A stretch of DNA of 64,000 nt from Colius striatus (lineage: Eukaryota; Chordata; Aves; Coliiformes; Coliidae). Made by a program: the position numbers and the translations under genes. Below, piece by piece: positions 54,101 to 60,599 of this stretch (its first letter is position 1; each line of letters opens with the position of its first letter). The DNA lies in the NCBI RefSeq assembly GCF_028858725.1, contig NC_084790.1:27941031-28005030 (forward strand). The letters run 5' to 3'. The notes beneath the pieces are model-generated. The model had not been told where the DNA came from, ran no database searches, and was given only the letters and a program-made list of their open reading frames with translations.

Positions 54101-57100
54101 CAGTTGCCCAAGACCATGTCCAGAAGGCTTCTGAATAGCTCTAAGGAAGGAGACTACCGTATTTCTGGGAAACCTATGCCAGTGTTCAGTCACCCTCACA
54201 GTAGCAGTGTGTTTCCTGAAATTCAACGGGAATATCCTGTTTCAACCTGTGCCCACTGCCTCTGGTCCTGTCACTGGGCACCATTGAAAAGAGCGTGGCT
54301 CCATCTTCTTGGAACTGTCCTTTCAAATAAGCATATACATTGATGAGATCCCCAAGCCATCTTCTTTAATGCTGAACAGTCCCAGCTCTCTCAGCCTGTT
54401 CGTTCACTATCTTGTTGGCTCTTCCCTGGGGTCTTCGCAGTACATACACAGCTCTCTCTTTTTGGTGATCCCAGCACTAGACACATTACTCCAGGTGCAG
54501 CCTCTCCAGTTCCGAGTAAAGGGGAAGATCATCTCCCTCAACAGGCTGGCAACACTCCTCATAACTGCAGAGACAGGAGGGAGCTAGAAAGATAGCCCTG
54601 AGAGGTAGCATTGTTTAGCAGTAGCCAAAACACTGGTGTGTTACGAACACGGTTCTAGCTACAAATACAAAGCACAGTACTACAAGGGCTGCTATGGGTA
54701 ATATTAATTCCAGAAAGACCCACTGTTAACACTGTCTAGAGTAAAACATGCTACCTATGAAGAATTTATTACACCTGTCATGGTTTGGCCCTGCTAGCAA
54801 AGAAGCACCACGACAGTCTCTCACTCGGTGCCCTCCATTCACCCCCACCTTCATTAGCATGGTGAAGGCACCAGTGAAATGAGAGGAAAAAGGTAAGCAA
54901 GATTGTTGTGGATTAAGACAAGAGCAGGGAGGGCTTGCTGACAGCTGCAGTTCTGGGCAAAACAGACTCCAGTACTTGATTTAGATAGGAAAGTAGGAAA
55001 GTTTATTCTACTACCTACAAGAAAGAGAACAGAATAAATGCAAAAAAAGGAGTAGGATTATGAGAAAATTACAACCAGCACTTTAAGATCTTCCTCCCCC
55101 CATCCCTCCTTTCTTCCTGGGCCCAGCTCACTGCTACTGATATCTCTACCTCCTCCTCACCTCAACGGCTCAGCGGAGCAGGGAATGGGGGAATGTTGTC
55201 AGTCTCTCACAGATGGGCTCTCACACTTTTTTTCTTCCCAGGACAACTCCTCACCTTCTTCCCCTGTTCTGATACGGAGTCCCTCTCCCAGGACACAACC
55301 CTTAACTAATTTCTCTGGTGTGGGCTCTTCCCAGCAGCTGCAGCTTCTGCCAATACAGGGTCCCTCACACGGGATGCAGTCTTTAGTCTCTAGTGTGGAT
55401 TCTTCAACACAGTTGCAGCTTCTGCAGATACAGGGTTCATCCCTCGGGACACATTTCTAGGCATAAGTTTAATTAACTTGTTGTGGGTTCTTCCCCATAG
55501 TTAGAGCTTCTGTGAATATAGGGTCTCTCCCACGGCACAGGGCCTCCTCCAGCCACAGCCACTGCCCCTGGCACGGGGTCTTCTTTAGCAAAATGAGTCA
55601 CTGCCCCTGATATGGGGTCATTATCAAAATGAGTCTCTGCCCTTGATGCAGGGTCTTCAGCAAAATGAATCTCTGCCTTTAATGCGGCATCTTTAACAAA
55701 ATGGAAACAAATCTCAGCTTCACTAGTCCATAGAATGCAGAGGAGTCTCTGCTCCAGCACACCTCCTCCTCTCTTTCCTCACTGACCTTGGAGTCCGCAT
55801 GGTTGTTTCTCCCACTCTTCCCACTACTTGCATGACCACTAGCCAGAGAAGAAGGGACAGAAGAACGAAAAAAGAGGAAAACACCTCCTATTCTGGCTTC
55901 TTCTTAAAAACTGATTGTGAAGGCATCTAAATGGCTCAGAGCTGGGGAGAGTTTCGAGCAACTTCTTACAGGAGCCATATTTAGAGCCCCTTCCTAGAAA
56001 AGGCTGTCATGCTAAAACCATGACAACTTCAAGTACATTGCACACTTTTGAGTGCCTCAATACAAGAAGGAAATCAAACTATTAAGAGTGTATCCAGAGG
56101 ATGGTGACCAAGATAGTTAAAAGTCTCAAGGAGAAGACTTAAGAAGTCACTTGGTTTGTTCAGCTTGAGGAACGCTGTTGAGTGACCTCATGGCAGTCTA
56201 CAGCTTCCTCAAGAGAAGCAGCAGAGCAGAAGGTGCTGCTTTTCTTTCTCTGGTGACTGTCATGGGTTTGTGTGAAGCCACTTCTGGTAATGCAGAAGGG
56301 GCTGTAAAGATGACTCCTCTAAGAAGTTGCTCAAAACTCTCCCCGGCTTTCAGTCAGACCCACTTCTGGGGCTGAGCTAATTGGGCACCTCCACAATCAC
56401 TTTTTAAGAAGCCAGAAGTGGATAGTGCTTCCTGGTTTTCCCTCTTTTCTGGGTTATCTCAGAAGTCCCTGGTTATCTTTTTTTTTTCTCTCATCTCACT
56501 CCGCCATCCTAAAGATGGTGGGAATGTCTAGGGGAGCAGCAGTGAGCAAGAGGCTGTGTGGTGCTTTGTTGCTGGCTGGGCCTGAACCACAATACTGACT
56601 ATAGACAGGACATGAAGAAATGGAATGAAGCTGTATCAGGGAAAGATCAGACTGGACATTAGTTCTTCAGTGAGAGAGTGACTGGTTTCTGGAACAGGCT
56701 CTCCAGGAGAGTGGTCACAGCATCAAGCCTATCAGATCAAGGAGCATCTGGAGATCCTCTTAATCATGTGGTTGTCAACGATCCTTTCCAACCTGAGATT
56801 TCTATGGTTCTATGAAAACAACAACAAAAAATAACAGAGAATCTGCCAAGGAGACACTTGGCAGAGACACTTACAAAGCCCTACAAATAATCCATAAGGA
56901 TTTAAGTAGGGTTTACCTGTTACAGTTAAGTATAGGCACAACATAAGCATTTTCCCCTAACCATTAGCACACATCTGACTAGGTCTTCTAATGTTCCATG
57001 TTCCCAAAACGTGGTGAAAAGATACGCAAGTCAGACAAGTTCACTGTCTCCACTATCTGTGGCAAAAATCAGCTACACTACTCCTAAGACTGCTGCCACA

Positions 57101-58509
57101 ATGGAAGTGTAATTTAAACAGCATTACACTTGAAACCAAGCTACATGTTCAACACAATCAATGCTGAGTAACACTCCCTAATTAAGTATACTTCAGAGAA
57201 TTAGCATGTTATACTACTCTTGCAAGAATCATGAAGTATGACCAAAAATAAGGAACAACAAATGCTGATCTCACACACACACACGTTATCCAAGACAATC
57301 CAGGATTTGTCCTGTAACATTCTCCTCCTGTTTCTTTGTCACCTGAACTCCCAAGAGAATTGGATTCTCAGCTCTCATGCATGCTCTTCAAATCAACAAA
57401 CACAGGTTTTCACAAAAAGAGCAGAGTAACAGAATGAAACATTGTAACTGTACATGAACTCTCTTCTGCACTTCTCAGCAGTACTCCTTCAGACATGCTA
57501 CTCTAGTTTGCATTTTATTTGCCAAGGTATGAGATTCAATGCAAAATTCTTTGGCACAGAATAGCACATGAAAACCTGAATAAATCTCTGTGAGAGTTTT
57601 TTTTATGGAACACTGAAATACACGAAACAGTGTAAAGACAAAGTATCTCAAACAAAGCACACCACAAGTTATAAGTACAGCTAAAGCACAGCACAAAGAC
57701 ACTTGTTTTGTTCTTTATTTTTAGACTTTAACACTATTCCCTGCCACATTTGTCAGATACACTAGAAACAAAAATTCCATACACTTGGACCTAAAAAGAC
57801 AATAATAAATCAAAAGCAGACTCCAACTTACCCTTTACTCTTAGATATCAGTCCAAGAGACTGACAGAGCCGGTGAACAAATGCTCTTTCAGTACTGGTG
57901 AAAGAAGAAGGGAATTCCATTTCTGGAAAGGTAATTAAAAAAGTAAACAAAAGAATATAACACACAGTATTCTTGTTGTATTACTTCGACGTTATGAGTT
58001 TTCCAGTCTCGAAAACAACGGGATTCCCCGTGAACAACGAGACTCCCAGCAGTGCTTTATTTTCTTACTTGTAAGCGATGCGGGCCTCACAGGCGGGCCG
58101 CCTCGGTCGGTCACAAAGGGGCTCAGAAAGGGCTTTTACCGGTGAACCCACGAGAGCCTCCGAGTGCAGAGGTCTGTCACCCCTGCCCCGGGGCTCGCCT
58201 CGCGGTACTCCCGCGACGGGACCAGCCGAGTGCACCTGCCAGGCAGGACGGGGCGGGCGTCCCTCCCTCCCTCCCTCCCACACCCTCGGGGCTGGACTTC
58301 CACTACGCACCTTTATCGTCTCCGTACCGGAACCGCTCCAGGGCGAGATTTACCGCGATCTCCACCTCCTCGTCGACGCGGATATCCTTCAGCCCCTTGC
58401 CTCGGCTGCGGCCTGCCGCAGGACCGACGGAGGCGGCCGCCGCGGGGGTACCTGAGCCCACCGAGCCCCCGCCAGGCTGCCGCGGGGAGACGCTACTGGG
58501 CCGCGACAT
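27034..58509 (-). CDS. YTHDC2: YTHDC2, m6A-reading 3'-5' RNA helicase (29 coding exons)
   Basis: YTHDC2 is a cytoplasmic DExH-box RNA helicase and m6A reader that, with MEIOC, drives germ cells from mitosis into meiosis and recruits XRN1. Twenty-nine exons, each listed separately, join without a frame break to 1437 codons plus stop; the human protein has about 1430 residues. Domains in order: R3H about 40-105 (R79 and H83); ATPase core with GETGSGKT 220-227, TQPRR 250-254, DEVH 320-323 and SAA 352-354; ankyrin insert about 505-570; helicase C lobe with [10 protein letters not shown] 691-700 and QRKGRAGR 739-746; HA2/OB region about 780-1120; serine-rich linker 1180-1285; YTH domain about 1289-1420 with cage tryptophans W1313 and W1363. 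Intron 2 (4.4 kb) is the longest. Introns 2, 5 and 27 hold mobile elements; the rest show only simple sequence. All introns are GT-AG except intron 15, which is GC-AG. No damaged exon was seen. Confidence 0.97.
28225..28407 (-). CDS. YTHDC2: YTHDC2 exon 28 (YTH domain, second half)
   Basis: Residues 1347-1407. '[20 protein letters not shown]' supplies the second cage tryptophan W1363; '[16 protein letters not shown]' is the RNA-contacting end of the domain. Confidence 0.97.
28750..29445 (+). CDS. LTR-internal ORF, 231 aa, copy 2
   Basis: The frame is open from an ATG lying in the host flank (28750) through most of the LTR. From about residue 90 it matches the ORF of copy 1: '[14 protein letters not shown]', '[16 protein letters not shown]', '[13 protein letters not shown]', and the identical end '[12 protein letters not shown]...GGGRS' with the same stop. 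Copy 1 has extra repeat units that are missing here, and the length difference keeps the frame. No recognised domain, signal peptide or membrane segment. Alternative: a chance open frame kept because the insertion is young. Confidence 0.3.
   Translation: MNVCHGFVWNHFWYWGRGCKDGSCKKLLKSLPSSETDPLLGLRQLDASTNHFLRGRKQKRRLLPVPPCYLFSLSFLACGTREKSDHARSTREERRCAGAETPLHHGERTVEAVICLHVIKDPAPGAVTMPRGDCVPWEGPCIGRSCSCWKAPMPEKFIKDCVPWEGPHAVAGEECKESPSSEKTEVSEPICERLTTSPIPCSPELLKGEEVEISGAVSWAQEERRDGGGRS
28759..29750 (+). mobile_element. solo LTR, copy 2, in YTHDC2 intron 27
   Basis: A 992-bp element from TGTCATGG (28759) to CACATCA (29750) with TG...CA ends and a perfect 5-bp target duplication ATGTT (28754-28758 and 29751-29755). 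The sense strand is plus, opposite to YTHDC2. It carries AATAAA at 29520-29525 followed by an R/U5-like segment. Sequence content follows copy 1 (13580-14839) from end to end, with fewer internal repeats. No retroviral genes are attached, so it is the product of LTR-LTR recombination or a non-autonomous insertion. Confidence 0.93.
31236..31439 (-). CDS. YTHDC2: YTHDC2 exon 27 (YTH domain, first half)
   Basis: Residues 1279-1346. The YTH domain starts at '[16 protein letters not shown]' (M1289). W1313 in 'KGIWSTTP' is the first m6A-cage tryptophan; 'NRAFWES' and '[10 protein letters not shown]' are family signatures. Confidence 0.97.
32444..32621 (-). CDS. YTHDC2: YTHDC2 exon 26
   Basis: Residues 1219-1278, serine-rich disordered linker ('[19 protein letters not shown]') before the YTH domain. 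Confidence 0.96.
32889..33181 (-). CDS. YTHDC2: YTHDC2 exon 25
   Basis: Residues 1122-1219. '[20 protein letters not shown]' closes the helicase module; a Ser/Pro/Glu-rich linker follows ('[20 protein letters not shown]'). Longest coding exon (293 bp). Confidence 0.97.
33925..33970 (-). mobile_element. CR1 tail scrap near exon 24 donor
   Basis: The plus strand shows AATCATAGAATCATAGAATGG, the reverse complement of the CR1 octamer tail, followed by about 20 bp of CR1 3' end. It lies in intron 24, close to the exon's 5' splice site at 33984. Confidence 0.7.
33985..34091 (-). CDS. YTHDC2: YTHDC2 exon 24
   Basis: Residues 1086-1121, acidic '[15 protein letters not shown]' then '[14 protein letters not shown]'. 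A CR1 tail scrap begins about 30 bp past the donor. Confidence 0.94.
35165..35360 (-). CDS. YTHDC2: YTHDC2 exon 23
   Basis: Residues 1021-1086, OB-fold: '[20 protein letters not shown]', '[19 protein letters not shown]'. Confidence 0.97.
35878..36083 (-). CDS. YTHDC2: YTHDC2 exon 22
   Basis: Residues 952-1020, OB-fold entry: '[20 protein letters not shown]' and '[18 protein letters not shown]'. Confidence 0.97.
36551..36677 (-). CDS. YTHDC2: YTHDC2 exon 21
   Basis: Residues 910-952, '[20 protein letters not shown]' and '[17 protein letters not shown]', end of the HA2 helical bundle. Confidence 0.96.
37154..37426 (-). CDS. YTHDC2: YTHDC2 exon 20
   Basis: Residues 819-909, HA2 region ('[20 protein letters not shown]' and '[13 protein letters not shown]'). 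At 273 bp it is the second longest coding exon. Its 3' splice site sits 9 nt from a run of 22 T on the coding strand. Confidence 0.97.
37437..37458 (-). repeat. 22-bp homopolymer at exon 20 acceptor
   Basis: A run of 22 A on plus (T on the coding strand), preceded on the coding strand by a C-rich run, forms the polypyrimidine tract of intron 19. Confidence 0.9.
37798..37917 (-). CDS. YTHDC2: YTHDC2 exon 19
   Basis: Residues 779-818, '[20 protein letters not shown]' to 'NAVQMLK', winged-helix part. Confidence 0.96.
38037..38142 (-). CDS. YTHDC2: YTHDC2 exon 18
   Basis: Residues 743-778: completes motif VI (AGR), then '[14 protein letters not shown]' and '[10 protein letters not shown]', the passage into the winged-helix/HA2 region. 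Confidence 0.96.
38218..38235. repeat. (CA)n microsatellite
   Basis: About eight CA units in YTHDC2 intron 17. Confidence 0.85.
38835..38880. repeat. 23-bp tandem duplication in intron 17
   Basis: Unit TAATGGGATGAACAAATTAG plus ACC occurs twice in perfect tandem. Confidence 0.92.
39111..39193 (-). CDS. YTHDC2: YTHDC2 exon 17
   Basis: Residues 716-743, '[15 protein letters not shown]', first half of motif VI with the arginine finger. Confidence 0.96.
39990..40070 (-). CDS. YTHDC2: YTHDC2 exon 16
   Basis: Residues 689-715, motif [11 protein letters not shown] (691-700) and '[12 protein letters not shown]'. Confidence 0.96.
40165..40252 (-). CDS. YTHDC2: YTHDC2 exon 15, GC donor
   Basis: Residues 659-688, '[20 protein letters not shown]' to 'GIRKI'. 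The exon joins the next one in frame, as in known YTHDC2, only if it ends at 40165 before GCAAGT. The first GT donor, at 40143-40142, would add seven in-frame residues (ASIRLQQ). Confidence 0.88.
40338..40434 (-). CDS. YTHDC2: YTHDC2 exon 14
   Basis: Residues 627-659, '[19 protein letters not shown]', helicase motif IV region. Introns on both sides are short (154 and 85 bp). Confidence 0.96.
40589..40767 (-). CDS. YTHDC2: YTHDC2 exon 13
   Basis: Residues 567-627, acidic segment after the ankyrins ('[20 protein letters not shown]') and '[19 protein letters not shown]', the lead-in to RecA domain 2. Confidence 0.96.
41658..41723 (-). CDS. YTHDC2: YTHDC2 exon 12 (ankyrin repeat)
   Basis: Residues 545-567, second ankyrin repeat '[20 protein letters not shown]'. 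At 66 bp it is the shortest coding exon. Confidence 0.94.
42732..42858 (-). CDS. YTHDC2: YTHDC2 exon 11 (ankyrin repeat)
   Basis: Residues 503-545. First ankyrin repeat of the insert that in mammals contacts XRN1; readable as '[15 protein letters not shown]' and '[18 protein letters not shown]'. Confidence 0.94.
43147..43282 (-). CDS. YTHDC2: YTHDC2 exon 10
   Basis: Residues 458-503, '[20 protein letters not shown]' to 'HLILTENVS', leading into the ankyrin insert. Confidence 0.95.
43677..43825 (-). CDS. YTHDC2: YTHDC2 exon 9
   Basis: Residues 408-457, a polar, probably flexible linker ('[11 protein letters not shown]', then '[17 protein letters not shown]'). Confidence 0.95.
44093..44200 (-). 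CDS. YTHDC2: YTHDC2 exon 8
   Basis: Residues 372-408, '[16 protein letters not shown]' followed by a lysine-rich segment; start of the linker between the RecA lobes. Confidence 0.95.
46340..46496 (-). CDS. YTHDC2: YTHDC2 exon 7
   Basis: Residues 320-372. Opens with the DEVH box (motif II, 320-323) and contains motif III as SSAA (351-354) rather than the more common SAT. Confidence 0.97.
47622..47724 (-). CDS. YTHDC2: YTHDC2 exon 6
   Basis: Residues 285-319, '[15 protein letters not shown]' (motif Ib area) to 'STVTHVIV', directly before the DEVH box. Intron 5 upstream holds an LTR. Confidence 0.96.
48086..49167 (-). mobile_element. solo LTR (related family) in YTHDC2 intron 5
   Basis: Inverted ends TTCATGGGTTGACC (left) and AAACCCAACA (right) bound about 1.08 kb. 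The sense strand is minus, the same as YTHDC2, with AATAAA at 48267-48272. The centre is a run of degenerate units on the theme 'CTCCAGCGTGGGCTCC', typical of avian LTR minisatellites. A translated piece ('[12 protein letters not shown]'-like at 48400-48443, and '[18 protein letters not shown]' at 48500-48590) aligns with the ORF of copies 1 and 2. The target duplication is not clear. Being in sense, its AATAAA could in principle terminate YTHDC2 transcripts. Confidence 0.83.
50613..50779 (-). CDS. YTHDC2: YTHDC2 exon 5
   Basis: Residues 230-285. Helicase motif Ia TQPRR (250-254) and the 'VAERVAAER...[12 protein letters not shown]' stretch of RecA domain 1. Confidence 0.97.
51388..51587 (-). 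CDS. YTHDC2: YTHDC2 exon 4
   Basis: Residues 163-229, containing the Q-motif region ('[13 protein letters not shown]') and the Walker A loop GETGSGKT (220-227). Ends in phase 0 after 'TTQ'. Confidence 0.97.
53231..53427 (-). CDS. YTHDC2: YTHDC2 exon 3
   Basis: Residues 97-163: end of R3H ('[14 protein letters not shown]') and the following linker ('[20 protein letters not shown]'). Intron 2 upstream is rich in mobile elements, but both splice sites are intact. Confidence 0.96.
54055..54545 (-). mobile_element. CR1 LINE fragment in intron 2
   Basis: Minus-strand content resembles the end of CR1 ORF2 and 3' region (for example the segment reading CTGAGAGAGCTGGGACTGTT on the minus strand near 54380-54400). 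Heavily decayed, without an obvious tail. Confidence 0.65.
54595..54725 (-). mobile_element. LTR U3 fragment
   Basis: About 130 bp next to copy 3 resemble the start of an avian LTR U3 (GTTTTGGCTACTGCTAAACA on the minus strand). No ends or duplications are visible, and it rests on remembered resemblance only. Confidence 0.35.
54776..56025 (-). mobile_element. solo LTR, copy 3, in intron 2
   Basis: Bounded by TGTCATGGTTTGG (54776) and AAACCATGACA (ending 56025), an 11-bp inverted terminal repeat; about 1250 bp. The sense strand is minus, the same as YTHDC2, with AATAAA near 55000-55005. Flanks ACACC and ACTTC match at 3 of 5 positions, a possible decayed target duplication. Sequence follows copy 1. 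Confidence 0.88.
55098..55760 (-). pseudogene. broken LTR-internal ORF, copy 3
   Basis: Open at 55473-55760 (95 codons, '[17 protein letters not shown]' and '[11 protein letters not shown]' units), then stopped. Recognisable repeat and C-terminal segments continue downstream to the GAAGATCTTAAAG region but in shifted frames. Compared with copies 1 and 2 this copy has lost the frame. Confidence 0.5.
56035..56814 (+). mobile_element. CR1 LINE 3' region, interrupted by an LTR
   Basis: CR1 sequence in plus orientation occupies 56035-56257 and resumes at 56596-56814, ending CTATGGTTCTATG, the CR1 tail. Removing the insertion restores a continuous CR1 reading across CTGGTGAC and TATAGACAGG. It ends inside intron 2, antisense to YTHDC2. 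Confidence 0.82.
56258..56595 (+). mobile_element. internally deleted LTR nested in CR1
   Basis: Starts TGTCATGGGTTTGTGTG like copy 2 and ends GCTGGGCCTGAACCACA plus a few bases. It keeps only the first about 200 and last about 110 bp of the family; the whole repeat/ORF part is missing. TGAC occurs on both sides (56254-56257 and 56596-56599), consistent with a short target duplication. Confidence 0.75.
57832..57922 (-). CDS. YTHDC2: YTHDC2 exon 2
   Basis: Residues 67-97, R3H domain core with the R-x3-H signature (R79, H83) in '[14 protein letters not shown]'. Acceptor CTTTCCAG, donor GTAAGT. Confidence 0.95.
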
Positions 58510-58800
58510 GGCGGCGCAACCGGGGATGACAGCGCGGGGTACCGCGGAAACCGCAGCAAGACTTCCAAGAGCCGGTAACGCGAGGAACCAAACAGAAGCC
58601 GGAAGGGACGGTGGAGGAGCAGAGGGACGACGCAGCGCCCTGACGTTTGTGCGCAGGACGGGGAGCGGGGCGGGGCGAGGCAGGATTCCGCGTTTCGGGG
58701 CGGAGCTTCCGACTAGCCTTCAGCCGCCAGCCTCGCGGCTGTTGGAGGGTGTTGTGAGGTGAGGTGTCCGTTAGCGTAGCTCCTCAGCGCCTGGCAGCGG
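58075..58800 (-). promoter_or_regulatory. YTHDC2: CpG-island promoter of YTHDC2
   Basis: CpG density rises abruptly over exon 1 and the upstream 300 bp. Upstream of the ATG lie an ETS-type CCGGAAG (58599-58605), a TGACG half-site (58641-58645) and an Sp1-type GGGGCGGGG (58667-58675). There is no TATA box near the expected start. Typical of a housekeeping or broadly active, possibly bidirectional promoter. Confidence 0.75.
58311..58509 (-). CDS. YTHDC2: YTHDC2 exon 1
   Basis: Residues 1-66 plus one base. Starts '[15 protein letters not shown]', a Gly/Ala-rich head, then '[20 protein letters not shown]', the start of the R3H region. Donor GGTGCG at 58310. The ATG lies inside the CpG island. 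Confidence 0.96.
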
Positions 58801-59600
58801 TGGCGGGGCACTGAGGGCTCGTCATGCCTACCGACTGACTCTTCCTCGGATCTGGAAGTCGCAGCTGCCTACTCCTGGCCCAGGGAGTTACAGGGGTGTC
58901 TTCAGCGACCTGTTCCTGTGGTGCACTGCGCAATAAAACGATGTGGGAGCTGCTGCCGGGCCCTGTCGAACCTCCCTGGGCAGCCCCTGCCACCCCCGGA
59001 GTCTCCGCCCCCGTTACGCCCTGGCGGAAAAAGCCTCTTTCCATAGGAGCCCCAGACGTACTTCAGTTTGGGCGCAAGGATGTGCTAGGCTCCAAAGGCC
59101 TTTAGGATCAAAGCTGACCTTCAAAAGGGTTTGAGGTGTAGGACTAACCAGACAGCCAGGCAGTTTTCAAATCATGCTCACCTGTCACATTTAATGGAAG
59201 CACATTCTTCGTTCCTTCTTTCTGACAAGATAATGCAAAACTTCCACAAAAAGTTATGTTTCTGAAAAAAAAAAAAGTGAGATGAAAAATGTTTGCACTT
59301 TATTAATTGCTTTAAAACCAAACTCTTGTCTGTAATTTGTAATGTGTTTCTCATACCTGACATTTACAGCTCTTGGAATACAAAGTTTTTTTCTTCCCTC
59401 AGCAGAAATATCAGTGTGTTGAATTCGGGAATTCAAATTCAGAGATTTTGAGACACCAGATCACAGTGTGCCAGACTCGGTCCTACCTCCCATCTGTTCC
59501 TGCTGTTTTTTCATTTTTTTGTCATCCCACTTGTTATCCCACTCTCCTTGTCTGAATAACTAGGCAATTGGTATCTCTTAAAATGTGCTGTGTGGCCTAA
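58801..59600. other. flank of the promoter, no gene recognised
   Basis: GC-rich to about 59040, then AT-rich. Small plus-strand frames (for example 58896-59105) have no family resemblance. A divergent non-coding transcript from the island is possible but not shown. Confidence 0.4.
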
Positions 59601-60029
59601 GATTCTAACATGTACTAAAAAAATCTTTTTGTCACCTGAGGCAAAGGCAAAACATCGCTGTCCCATCACTGAAGTATAGTCCAGGGTCCAACTACAAAAT
59701 ATAGCTAAAAAAAGTGAGTAGCAAATTAGCTTAAATCTGCCTGCTGGATTCCACCACCTTTATAGGGAGGTGTCACCAGTCCCTCCTGCTCCAAAACCCT
59801 GGCAATCTGGGTGGCATCACTAACACCACTTATAAGGCAAGCAGACGTTCTCTGTGACCAAGGGGGTCACATATTCCTTCCCTTTCCCTCATTGCCAGGC
59901 CCTGAAGGTCGTATGAGACAAGTAGACAAACCACAGAGACTTCTTTTCCTCCTCATCAGCCCCAACGCCCCTAGGTTCAGGGGAAATCACTCCCTCCGTT
60001 CTGGACTTGAGGGTCCCGGGCACCCAACA
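59600..60029 (-). mobile_element. LTR-like segment at the 3' side of the ERV
   Basis: Read on minus from 60029 (TGTTGGGTGCCCGGG) it contains a TATA-like CCTATAAAGG (plus 59757-59766) and a downstream R/U5-like stretch. It is not alignable to the LTR at 62652-63113, so it probably belongs to another ERV that joined here. The far edge is unclear. Confidence 0.45.
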
Positions 60030-60165
60030 AATCAGCTCCCCAGGCTGTACTCCTTCCTAGTTTCCTTAAAAGTTAACCCTATCCTGGCCAAATCTAGTTT
60101 CTTATAAAAATTAACCCTATCCCAGCCCAATCCAGGATATTCCACCCCTTATTCTATACCGTCTA
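60030..60165 (-). repeat. about 130-bp segment shared with the LTR at 63000-63110
   Basis: Both places contain, on the minus strand, GGCTGGGATAGGGTTAA-type sequence, then TTATAAGAAACTAG, repeated internally, and GTACAGCCTG. This marks 60030-60165 as the beginning of the 3' LTR of the retrovirus, cut off after about 130 bp. Confidence 0.6.
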
Positions 60166-60599
60166 CATCATGCCTAGATTTAAACTTTACCATTATCTAC
60201 CACCACACCTCTTCTCCCTTGAAAATACAGACACACATGGGTATGTCATTCCCTTAGTCTGTGGGCCGTCTCTCTAACATGTTTGTTGAGTTCATTTAGT
60301 CAATAACTTCAGGTCTTCATCTATCATAAATCTTTCACAGCAGGAGAGACGGTGCGCAGTATCAGGAGTTTGCGGTTGGTCTGTTTGGTGTGTCTTATAC
60401 CCATGATCTGTGAGTTGAAGGTGTTGATCTTGAGGAAGTCACTGGGCACCGGTTCACATTCCACCATTCTGCATTTCGCTTACTCAAGTCCAGTAATCTG
60501 GTTGGTTCTTACTGCAATATCAGTGATATGGCATAGAGCAACTGTGGTAGTAGTAACCCTGCAACAGCAGAGTTAATTGACAACTAATATCATACAATT

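Noticed and set aside
58052..58762. 236-codon plus-strand open frame over the CpG island
   Set aside because: It lies antisense to YTHDC2 exon 1 and its upstream region; GC-rich DNA has few stop codons, and composition (R/A/P/G) is that of an antisense shadow.
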